A program made the translations under genes and the position numbers. From CAG-390 sp003523225 (GTDB lineage: Bacteria > Bacillota > Clostridia > Oscillospirales > CAG-272): DNA of 36,912 nucleotides. Location of the stretch: NCBI GenBank assembly GCA_902461815.1, contig CABPZE010000019.1, forward strand, positions 1-36,912. The letters run 5' to 3'. A model generated the notes under the pieces. The model saw only the letters and a program-made list of their open reading frames with translations. It was not told the origin of the DNA and ran no database searches. Numbering within the stretch: the stretch's first letter is position 1; each line of letters opens with the position of its first letter. Below, piece by piece: positions 1 to 6,157 of this stretch.

Positions 1-46
1 CGTTGTTCAATTTTCAATGACCTCGCTTCCCGCTCTCGCGGACAGC
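1..46 (-). other. Leader of a presumed rRNA operon running out of the window
   Basis: Read on the minus strand, this stretch follows a perfect promoter and ends with ATTGAAAATTGAACAACG, which closely resembles the conserved leader just upstream of 16S rRNA genes in Clostridia. No rRNA body lies inside the window, so the 16S gene is inferred to start just beyond position 1. Other strongly expressed stable-RNA genes could carry a similar leader. Confidence 0.6.
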
Positions 47-52
47 TCGATT

Positions 53-81
53 ATTATACCGCGTTCTTCACTCTTTGTCAA
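53..81 (-). promoter_or_regulatory. Strong sigma-A promoter, probably of an rRNA operon
   Basis: On the minus strand there is TTGACA (81-76), a 17-bp spacer and TATAAT (58-53), all consensus. Immediately upstream (about 85-150) run several A-tracts on this strand, resembling an UP element. The perfect boxes, the A-tracts and the rRNA-like leader downstream point to a stable-RNA operon transcribed leftwards out of the window. A small minus-strand reading frame that overlaps this promoter is low-complexity and not a gene. Confidence 0.75.
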
Positions 82-207
82 CCCCTTTTTTGAATTTTTT
101 CTCCACTTTTTTTCGTTTTTTTGATTTTTGCAGAATATTTTTTCGTCGAGACGCTCCATATTTTCCCTTGTAATGATATTTTTGCTTTGATCGGAACTCA
201 AACGACG

Positions 208-260
208 CCGGGAGCCGGGAAAATCAATGAAAAATTTTCCCGGCTCCCGGAATGTTTTTT
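208..260 (+). terminator. 15-bp perfect hairpin followed by a T-run
   Basis: Arms 208-222 and 236-250 are exact reverse complements (CCGGGAGCCGGGAAA and its complement) around a 13-nt loop. A T-run at 254-260 makes it a rho-independent terminator for the plus strand. No plus-strand gene precedes it, so its role is unclear; it may block transcription from the XRE gene into the rRNA promoter or stop antisense transcription. The rest of 1-327 holds no credible gene. Confidence 0.55.
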
Positions 261-327
261 TCGCGAAACGTACCAAACGTCTGCGATCGGATTCAAAAAA
301 ACTCTGCTTTTATTCGCTCTCACATAA

Positions 328-936
328 TTATGTTTTTCTGAATTTCAGCTTCGACCACATAATTATAATTATCTGCCCGGGGATTCCGGGAGCATATATA
401 GGCCATATGTTATAGCCAAATGTCAGCACCGTGATATGGATAGCAGCGAGCAAGGTCCACATGAGCAACGAAATTATCAGGTAGTTGCGCCGACGGTTAA
501 ACCATATGGAATTAAAAACAAGCCAGACTATCATTGACACCGGCACAGCGAAAATAAGTGCAAGCCAATGACGCTTTGCGCCGCTGAACAGTATTTCGGT
601 AAAAACAAAGGCAAGAATAGCAACAAACCAGACAAGTAATACGCTCATGCCCGCAATAAGCGCGTGATTTTTGCGTTTGCGGTCATCCACGACCACCGGT
701 GCGGGATTTACCCTCACAGTGTCGTGATCTGCGCGGACGAGATAGTCCAGCGTCACTCCGAACAGATCGGCAATCGCCGTAAGCGTACCTATTTCCGGCA
801 CGGACTCTCCCCGCTCCCATTTTGACACTGCCTTATCGGAATAATGCAGCTTTTCTGCGAGATCAAGCTGAGTCATGCCGCTTTGCGTGCGCAGTAATGT
901 TATATTTTTTGCAATAATTGATTTTATGTCAGACAA
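328..936 (-). CDS. XRE-family transcriptional regulator with a C-terminal membrane domain
   Basis: This is a 202-residue protein. Residues about 5-65 form a Cro/C1-type helix-turn-helix with the typical Q-x-LAEKL-x9-VSKWERG pattern and the usual 'IADLFGVTLDYLV' end. After a charged linker (about 70-90) come three to four hydrophobic segments (about 92-113, 124-144, 150-172), so the DNA-binding domain is probably held at the cytoplasmic membrane. This architecture is common among poorly studied Firmicutes regulators that may sense envelope or small-molecule signals. The start is TTG at 936, chosen because AAAGGTGA lies a good distance upstream and the next in-frame starts would cut the HTH. 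It has its own promoter (1050-1078). The C-terminal tail is isoleucine-rich and basic. The regulated gene is unknown; the neighbouring SGNH hydrolase is a candidate. Confidence 0.85.
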   Translation of the reverse strand: MSDIKSIIAKNITLLRTQSGMTQLDLAEKLHYSDKAVSKWERGESVPEIGTLTAIADLFGVTLDYLVRADHDTVRVNPAPVVVDDRKRKNHALIAGMSVLLVWFVAILAFVFTEILFSGAKRHWLALIFAVPVSMIVWLVFNSIWFNRRRNYLIISLLMWTLLAAIHITVLTFGYNIWPIYAPGIPGQIIIIMWSKLKFRKT

Positions 937-1049
937 CCCGCAATCACCTTTCTCTGGTAAACATCAAAAAAGAAAATTCGTTAAGCCTTGAAAGCATTAA
1001 CATCCAAATCATTCCGGTCTTGCGCGCGAAATGTTTTATATTAAATAAT

Positions 1050-1078
1050 ATTATATCATAAAAACAGCGCGAGGTCAA
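1050..1078 (-). promoter_or_regulatory. Sigma-A promoter of the XRE gene
   Basis: On the minus strand TTGACC (1078-1073), a 17-bp spacer and TATAAT (1055-1050) lie upstream of the TTG start at 936. The -35 box overlaps the last codons of the SGNH hydrolase gene, so the XRE gene can be transcribed separately from it. The leader would be about 110 nt. Confidence 0.7.
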
Positions 1079-1926
1079 TTATATTTATCAACATATTCTT
1101 CAATTAAACGACCGATTTCCGCAGTGTCGTTTTCCGATGACAATATTTTGTCAAAATCAGAAGCAGAATGGGTATAATATTCCATACCGCGGCTGACAAA
1201 ACCGTTACTGATACCCGCCGCAGACCTTCCCGTCAGCGCGTAGTACACCATAAGTGCAGTGATATACCCGGTAAGATAGTTGGGATGCCAACCGTCAACC
1301 TTTCCGCTGTCCGTCATCTGGCTGACAATGAAGCTGTTTTTGTCGTATGTCAGCACGGAATCTCTCACTCTAACCGTACCTTTCCACAATTCCACCGCAA
1401 GCTGTCCGAGCGGAATGTATTTTGCTTTGCCCTCTTTCTGCAGCTTTTCAGCCGCCGCAAGGTTGGACACGAGGTTCCTGCTTACATCATGAGTGGTCAC
1501 ATAAAAGCAGAATTTTGTGATGTCCGGAAAGAGTTGCATTATACTTCGCGCCATATCATATGTATTGCTTCTGTCTGCGCCCGCCTGCTGAAGAATCACA
1601 TAATCCTGATCATATATCCTGTCATATTCATTCCCGACGCCGGGGTGACAAGGGTGTTTTTTCAGAAGCATCTCATAAAGGTCGGACAAATATTTACCAC
1701 CGTAGGTAAAGCAGGTTACGGTAATATCCTCCCCCATAGCCGCAGCTATCCTTCTGAAATACCCGTTGTCTGCGGCAGTATCGGCCTTATCCTTTTCAAC
1801 GCAGCCACCGTAATATGTAAAGCTGTTGCCGATGAACATTACGCGTGAGCCGTCAAGGCTGACATACTTATTCCCATTCCGCAAGCCACGTTTGTTTTCC
1901 GTATCATCTTCATTGATATATATCAT
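1075..1926 (-). CDS. SGNH/GDSL-type hydrolase (DUF4886-like)
   Basis: This is a cytoplasmic-looking protein of about 283 residues with no signal peptide. Block I of the SGNH fold is visible as 'VMFIGNSFTYYGG', with the serine of GNSF as the likely nucleophile near residue 35. Block V is 'DGWHPNYLTG' near the C-terminal third, supplying the D-x-x-H catalytic Asp/His. 'YVILQQAGADR' fits the middle blocks. Members hydrolyse esters, often acetyl groups on carbohydrates, but the substrate cannot be read here. Two starts compete: ATG at 1938 has GGAG directly against it (no spacing), while ATG at 1926 sits about 12 nt after GGAG. The latter is preferred, with low certainty. It lies upstream of the XRE gene on the same strand. 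Confidence 0.8.
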   Translation of the reverse strand: MIYINEDDTENKRGLRNGNKYVSLDGSRVMFIGNSFTYYGGCVEKDKADTAADNGYFRRIAAAMGEDITVTCFTYGGKYLSDLYEMLLKKHPCHPGVGNEYDRIYDQDYVILQQAGADRSNTYDMARSIMQLFPDITKFCFYVTTHDVSRNLVSNLAAAEKLQKEGKAKYIPLGQLAVELWKGTVRVRDSVLTYDKNSFIVSQMTDSGKVDGWHPNYLTGYITALMVYYALTGRSAAGISNGFVSRGMEYYTHSASDFDKILSSENDTAEIGRLIEEYVDKYN

Positions 1927-2059
1927 TTTCGCGTACATCTCCTGTCATCGGATTTTCTTGTTTCATTCAATTATACATCAATTTCATCTCCGGCACAATA
2001 CGCAGGCCGCACAATATTTCAGAATACTGCGCTCAAGGCAAAAAAATCTGTTTTTCGCC

Positions 2060-2138
2060 GTTTTTGCGCAAAAACAAGCCTGATTCCGCCGACTCTACCG
2101 TTGGTAGAGCGGTTCGAGATTCCACTCTACCGGTAGAG
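2060..2138. promoter_or_regulatory. Cluster of three palindromes upstream of the GT8 operon (operator candidates)
   Basis: Three dyads lie in the 429-bp gap 1939-2367. They are GTTTTTGCGCAAAAAC at 2060-2075 (16-bp perfect palindrome), CTCTACC-GTT-GGTAGAG at 2093-2109, and CTCTACCGGTAGAG at 2125-2138 (14-bp perfect palindrome). The last two share the same half-site, and their centres are about 30.5 bp apart, near three helical turns, which suits cooperative repressor or activator dimers. They lie 35-110 bp upstream of the candidate -35. The binding protein is unknown. Confidence 0.5.
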
Positions 2139-2172
2139 AAGCTCTCCGATACCCGATCGACGCGCAAGTGGG

Positions 2173-2202
2173 TTGCATCCGGCGGCGGTTTTATTGTATA
2201 AT
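2173..2202 (+). promoter_or_regulatory. Candidate promoter of the GT8/acyltransferase operon
   Basis: TATAAT at 2197-2202 has a weak TTGCAT at 2173-2178 at 18-bp spacing. A weak -35 next to palindromes fits a regulated promoter. Transcription would begin near 2209 and give a leader of about 160 nt. Confidence 0.5.
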
Positions 2203-2209
2203 TATAGCA

Positions 2210-2367
2210 CAGGAAGCGCAATGCGATCTCACCCGCAGGCGCTTCCCCATACTTTTTGTATCAGCTTTCCTGCTGTGGCAGCGCATTGCTTCTTTTCGCT
2301 CAGAAACGAAACCCGGGCGGAGCGCGTTCGGTCACAGCGAAGGATCACAACGACCTGAAAGTGAGTA
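2210..2367 (+). promoter_or_regulatory. Structured 5' leader of the GT8 operon, possible attenuator
   Basis: GGAAGCGC (2212-2219) can pair with GCGCTTCC (2239-2246). Alternatively, GCAATGCG (2218-2225) can pair with CGCATTGC (2282-2289). The two pairings compete for 2218-2219. A small CTGC/GCAG stem (2270-2281) sits between. No known riboswitch class was recognised, and no long U-run follows the first stem beyond the short T5 at 2253-2257. Confidence 0.3.
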
Positions 2368-3216
2368 ATGCTTATGAATATTTTATATTGCGGAGACAAA
2401 AACATAGCCGACGGGCTGGTAATATCCGCACTGTCTCTTCTCGGACACTCAAGCGAACCGCTGAATATTTATGTTCTTACCGTACATTTTGAAACCGAGG
2501 AAAGAAAGTGCGAGGCACTTCCGCAAAGTCTTGCCGACTTTCTTGACGGCAGGATAAAAGCTGAGAATCCCGGCAGCTCGGTAAAGCTTATCGACGTTAC
2601 TTCGTTATTTACAAGCGAACTGCCTGAGGCAAACCTCGGTACGCGTTTTACGCCCTGCTGCATGCTCCGGCTTTACGCCGACCTTGTACCCGGACTGCCG
2701 GACAGACTGTTGTATCTTGATAACGATGTGATCTGCCGCCGCGATTTTGACGACTTTTACAACATGGACATGACTGGCGCGGAAATTGCCGGAGTGCTTG
2801 ACTATTACGGAAGTTGGTTCTTCCGCCGGCGTATTTTCTCGCGCGACTACCTTAACTCCGGTGTGCTGTTGCTCAATATGCCCGAGATACGCCGCACCGG
2901 ACTTTTCAGCCGTTGCCGCAAACGCTGTGCCGAAAAGAAAATGTTCATGCCCGATCAGTCTGCACTCAACAAGCTGTCAGACAAAAAGATCATCCTTCCC
3001 CGAATCTACAACGAGCAGCGCAAGCTGCATGACGACACAATTTTTCAGCACTTCACAACGAGCTTCAGATTTTTCCCGTGGCTTCATGCTGTATCTGTCA
3101 AGCCGTGGCAGGTCGAGAAAATGCACGAGGTTCTCGGCATTCACGAATATGACGGACTGCTTGAAAAAAGCAGCTTCCTTATGAGCGACTACGAAAAATC
3201 CCTTGCCCGGCAATAA
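2368..3216 (+). CDS. Glycosyltransferase family 8 protein
   Basis: This 282-residue protein has the GT8 fold (galactosyl/glucosyltransferase of the LgtC/RfaJ type), which uses UDP-sugars with retention. Seen in order are an N-terminal nucleotide-sugar strand 'MNILYCGD', the metal-binding D-x-D in 'LLYLDNDV' (D118/D120), 'YLNSGVLLLNM', 'DQSALNKL', and a late His and 'KPW' that match the C-terminal metal/phosphate motif, here more widely spaced than in the second copy. There is no signal peptide, so it acts on the cytoplasmic face. Starts at 2368 and 2374 are both possible; the Shine-Dalgarno is weak (GAAAGTGAG). It is the first gene of a four-gene operon with another GT8 and two acyltransferases, which suggests a glycosylated lipid or cell-envelope product. 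Confidence 0.88.
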   Translation: MLMNILYCGDKNIADGLVISALSLLGHSSEPLNIYVLTVHFETEERKCEALPQSLADFLDGRIKAENPGSSVKLIDVTSLFTSELPEANLGTRFTPCCMLRLYADLVPGLPDRLLYLDNDVICRRDFDDFYNMDMTGAEIAGVLDYYGSWFFRRRIFSRDYLNSGVLLLNMPEIRRTGLFSRCRKRCAEKKMFMPDQSALNKLSDKKIILPRIYNEQRKLHDDTIFQHFTTSFRFFPWLHAVSVKPWQVEKMHEVLGIHEYDGLLEKSSFLMSDYEKSLARQ

Positions 3217-3249
3217 ATAAAACACTACAACGAAAGGTCTGATATCCCA

Positions 3250-4218
3250 ATGAATTTAACAAAAAATAACTCTACAATACCTGTATTCTTCTCTATTGAC
3301 GACGCATATGCGCCGTATCTTGGCGTAGCGCTCAGCTCCGCCGTTAAAAATTCCGATCCGGAACGTCAGTACAAAGCAATCGTTCTTTATCAGGATCTTT
3401 GTGAGGAGAACCGCAGACGACTCAGCTCCCTCGCTACCGAAAATTTTGAAATAAAGTTCATACCTATGGGCGAAGGTCTTGAATGCATAACCGACCGTAT
3501 GTCAAACCGTCTGCGCTGCGACTATTTTACGCTTACTATCTACTTCCGGCTTTTCATTCCGGTCATGTTCCCGGAGTATGACAAGGGGATCTATATAGAC
3601 AGCGACGTGGTGCTCAACGGCGACATCGCAGAGCTGTTTGACACCGACATCGGCGATTGCCTTATAGGCGCCTGCGCCGATAAATCCGTTGTGGATGTTC
3701 CGGAGCTTGCGCTTTACATGGAGCAAGCAGTCGGAGTGAACAGACACAGCTACATCAACTCCGGCGTCCTGCTTATGAATCTGAAAAAGCTCCGCGAAGT
3801 TGAGATAGACAAGCATTTCCTTTCGCTGCTCAACACCTATCATTTCGACTGCATAGCCCCCGACCAGGATTACATCAACGCAATGTGCAACGGAAAGATC
3901 CACTATCTTGACGAATGCTGGGACGCTATGCCCAACGATCAGAAGCCTCCGCTTGAAAACGCAAAGCTCATTCATTATAACCTTTTCTCAAAGCCCTGGT
4001 GCTATGACGGCATCCAGTACGGAGAGCTTTTCTGGAAATACGCGCAGGACAGCGGATATCTGCGCGAAATACTTGACGCCAAGCACAGCTATTCAGACGA
4101 GCAGAAAGCGTCGGATGCAAAATGCCTTGAGTTGCTCATAAAGCGCGGCGTGGAGATCGCCGGGTCAGAGCTGACCTTCAAGAAGATATACGAAAGCGGG
4201 GAGAAGATCCGTCTATGA
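3250..4218 (+). CDS. Glycosyltransferase family 8 protein (second copy)
   Basis: This is a full-length GT8 enzyme of 322 residues, clearly related to but diverged from the gene before it. Motifs are 'IPVFFSIDDAYAPYLGVAL' at the N-terminus, D-x-D in 'GIYIDSDVVL' (D117/D119), 'YINSGVLLMNL', 'PDQDYINA' and 'LIHYNLFSKPW' near residue 245, the classical C-terminal HxxxxxKPW signature. It should transfer a hexose from UDP-sugar to an acceptor. An AAAGG ribosome-binding site lies upstream, 33 bp after the previous stop. The stop overlaps the next start by four bases (ATGA), so expression is coupled to the acyltransferase. The C-terminal 70 residues after KPW are helical, charged and probably family-specific. 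Confidence 0.9.
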   Translation: MNLTKNNSTIPVFFSIDDAYAPYLGVALSSAVKNSDPERQYKAIVLYQDLCEENRRRLSSLATENFEIKFIPMGEGLECITDRMSNRLRCDYFTLTIYFRLFIPVMFPEYDKGIYIDSDVVLNGDIAELFDTDIGDCLIGACADKSVVDVPELALYMEQAVGVNRHSYINSGVLLMNLKKLREVEIDKHFLSLLNTYHFDCIAPDQDYINAMCNGKIHYLDECWDAMPNDQKPPLENAKLIHYNLFSKPWCYDGIQYGELFWKYAQDSGYLREILDAKHSYSDEQKASDAKCLELLIKRGVEIAGSELTFKKIYESGEKIRL

Positions 4219-5078
4219 TCATCGGGGACAACAGAGCAGCGGTTATTGAAAATATCCGCCGCTCGGCTGAAAGCGGAGATTTTTTTGCCAAGGTGGAGAC
4301 CAACGACCCGGTCCTCACCACGGAAGAAAGCAATAAAATCATTCAGGAATATCTAAAAAACCGCAATACCGCTTCTTTCAGACTAAAGACCTGCGCGGCG
4401 CGTCAGGTAGCCAATTTTCTCACCTTTGCCCTTAACCGCAACACCGAAATAGTAGGGCTCGAAAAAGCCAAAAATGTCAGCGGCGGAGCAATTATTACAA
4501 GCAATCATTTCAGCCCCGTCGAGAACACGGGCATACGACTTATCGCTCGGCGGCTGGGAAGAAAACGCATAAATATCGTCAGTCAGGAAACCAATCTCGC
4601 AATGCCGGGCTTTATCGGCTTCCTTATGAATTATGCCGATATAGTTCCGATATCGGACAATATCCACTACACCCAGCGTGAGTTTTTGGGTGTGCTCTCC
4701 GAGCTTATGAAAAAGGATGAGTTTGTGCTGATCTACCCGGAGGAGGAAATGTGGTTCAACTACCGCAAGCCCCGTCCGCCAAAACCCGGAGCGTTTTACT
4801 ACGCATCAAGACTGAATGTCCCGGTAATTTCCTGTTTTATTGAAATGCGCGACCTTCCCGAAATGGACAACAAGGAGTTCCATAAGGTAAAATTCATCGT
4901 CCACGTGCTTGATATACTGACGCCTGACCCGCAAAAGAGCGTAAAGGAAAACTGCGCTGAAATGCAGAGTACCGACTACGCGCTGAAAAAAGCTATCTAT
5001 GAGAAGGTTTACGGCAAGCCGCTTGATTACAGCTTCGAGCCTTCGGATATTGCCGGCTGGGTCGGAGGAAAAGAATGA
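4215..5078 (+). CDS. PlsC-like lysophospholipid acyltransferase family protein
   Basis: A 287-residue glycerolipid-acyltransferase-like protein. After about 90 residues of N-terminal helix, 'GGAIITSNHFSPVEN' carries motif I, but the usual H-x4-D reads H-x4-E. 'FVLIYPEEEMWFNYRKPRPPKPGAFYYA' is the region of motif III and the following proline-rich stretch. These enzymes move acyl chains from acyl-ACP or acyl-CoA to lysophospholipids or related hydroxyls at the inner membrane surface. It overlaps the GT8 gene and the next acyltransferase by ATGA each, indicating tight translational coupling. The acceptor may therefore be the glycosylated product of the two GT8 enzymes; this is inference from the operon. 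Confidence 0.82.
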   Translation: MIIGDNRAAVIENIRRSAESGDFFAKVETNDPVLTTEESNKIIQEYLKNRNTASFRLKTCAARQVANFLTFALNRNTEIVGLEKAKNVSGGAIITSNHFSPVENTGIRLIARRLGRKRINIVSQETNLAMPGFIGFLMNYADIVPISDNIHYTQREFLGVLSELMKKDEFVLIYPEEEMWFNYRKPRPPKPGAFYYASRLNVPVISCFIEMRDLPEMDNKEFHKVKFIVHVLDILTPDPQKSVKENCAEMQSTDYALKKAIYEKVYGKPLDYSFEPSDIAGWVGGKE

Positions 5079-5866
5079 CGCGTGAGCCGCCCAAACGGTA
5101 CTATAAATCCTTTTCCGACGATTTTGTAACCTCCAAGGATCAGGATCACCGATTACCTGAGGACTACAAGTGGATAAAGACAGACCTTTCGTACCGTTTT
5201 CTGTCCGCCCTCTCATATGCTCTTGCGCTTGTAATATCATCTGTCTGGTGTCGGCTGTTTCTCCATGTACGCATAAAAAACAGCCGGGCGCTGCGCAAGG
5301 AAAAAAAAGGAGCGTTTATTTACGGCAACCACACCCAGCCGGTGGGGGATGTTTTTATTCCGGCACTTGCGAGCTTCCCACGGCGGATATACACTGTGGT
5401 CAGCCCGGCAAATCTCGGAATACCGTTTATTGGGCGCATTCTTCCCTACCTCGGTGCGTTGCCTGTTCCCGACACACTGCATGGGCTAAGAGACCTCAGC
5501 GACGCGATGAATTTCCGTCTTGAGCAGAAAAAGAATATTGTAATCTACCCGGAAGCACACGTATGGGAGTATTACACCGGGATACGCCCGTTTTCAGACA
5601 CCTCATTTACCTATCCCGCCAAGTACGACAAGCCCGTGTTCTGCATGACAACGGTGTATAAAAAGCGCCGCTTCGGCAAAAAGCCTGCGGCAGTGGTTTA
5701 TATTGACGGTCCGTTTTACCGAGATACGTCAGAAAAGCCCCGCGAACAGGCGAAAAAACTGCATGACAGCGTTTTTAAGTGTATGCAGAAGCGCAGTCTT
5801 GAAAGCAACTGCCAATATATCGTATACGAAAAATCATCCGAACAGATACCCCAAACCGGTAACTGA
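5075..5866 (+). CDS. PlsC-like acyltransferase (second copy)
   Basis: A 263-residue relative of the preceding acyltransferase, though only distantly similar. A hydrophobic segment at about 46-66 ('FLSALSYALALVISSVW') probably anchors it to the membrane. Motif I is 'YGNHTQPVGD' (His followed five residues later by Asp), and 'NIVIYPEAHVWEYYTGIRPF' is motif III and its surroundings. It is the last gene of the operon and is followed by a terminator. Two non-identical acyltransferases next to two glycosyltransferases suggest that two acyl chains and two sugars are added to one product, or that the pair acts sequentially. No close named homologue was recognised. Confidence 0.82.
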   Translation: MTREPPKRYYKSFSDDFVTSKDQDHRLPEDYKWIKTDLSYRFLSALSYALALVISSVWCRLFLHVRIKNSRALRKEKKGAFIYGNHTQPVGDVFIPALASFPRRIYTVVSPANLGIPFIGRILPYLGALPVPDTLHGLRDLSDAMNFRLEQKKNIVIYPEAHVWEYYTGIRPFSDTSFTYPAKYDKPVFCMTTVYKKRRFGKKPAAVVYIDGPFYRDTSEKPREQAKKLHDSVFKCMQKRSLESNCQYIVYEKSSEQIPQTGN

Positions 5867-5877
5867 ACACGCGACCT

Positions 5878-5921
5878 GCCGCGCGGCTGATGCAAGTCAA
5901 AGCCCGCGGCGGTTCTTTTTT
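5878..5921 (+). terminator. Terminator of the GT8/acyltransferase operon
   Basis: GCCGCGCGGCT (5878-5888) pairs with AGCCCGCGGC (5901-5910) with a single bulged C. It is followed by TTCTTTTTTAT. It lies 12 bp after the last stop. Confidence 0.7.
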
Positions 5922-6081
5922 ATGTCGCCGTGCCCTCTTGAAAGTGGTATGAACACCTGAAGCACGGGAGTAAATGAAAGTACCATCCGCTCTTCATTCA
6001 TAAAAACTCACATTTTAACCCTTTGGCTTATTCGCTTTTTTGTAGTGCAATACAAAAATATCCGACATTGCCCGACGGCTG

Positions 6082-6109
6082 TTGACAAAATTCTTTTTTT
6101 TCATATAAT
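6082..6109 (+). promoter_or_regulatory. Promoter of aspartate kinase
   Basis: TTGACA (6082-6087) and TATAAT (6104-6109) at 16-bp spacing. The short leader that follows (about 40 nt) leaves no room for a lysine riboswitch. Confidence 0.75.
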
Positions 6110-6157
6110 AATAATGGATTATTATCAACGTCAATAAAGATAGGATCGGTATAACTT

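Noticed and set aside
7..276. Minus-strand reading frame of 89 codons at the left end
   Set aside because: It crosses a perfect promoter and A-tracts, has low-complexity Lys/Asn/Glu content, and shows no motif.
1168..1848. Long plus-strand reading frame opposite the SGNH hydrolase gene
   Set aside because: No ribosome-binding site and no domain; the minus-strand protein has clear SGNH motifs. The same reasoning removes antisense frames at 4806-5240, 6464-7021, 20278-20832 and 29117-29749.
2091..2123. tRNA-like fragments (GTTGGTAGAGC resembling a D-arm, GGTTCGAGATTCC resembling a T-arm)
   Set aside because: There is no anticodon arm between them and no acceptor stem; the similarity arises from the palindromic operator-like sites.
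6110..6157. Possible lysine riboswitch ahead of aspartate kinase
   Set aside because: The leader between the promoter and the start codon is only about 45 nt, far too short for an L-box.
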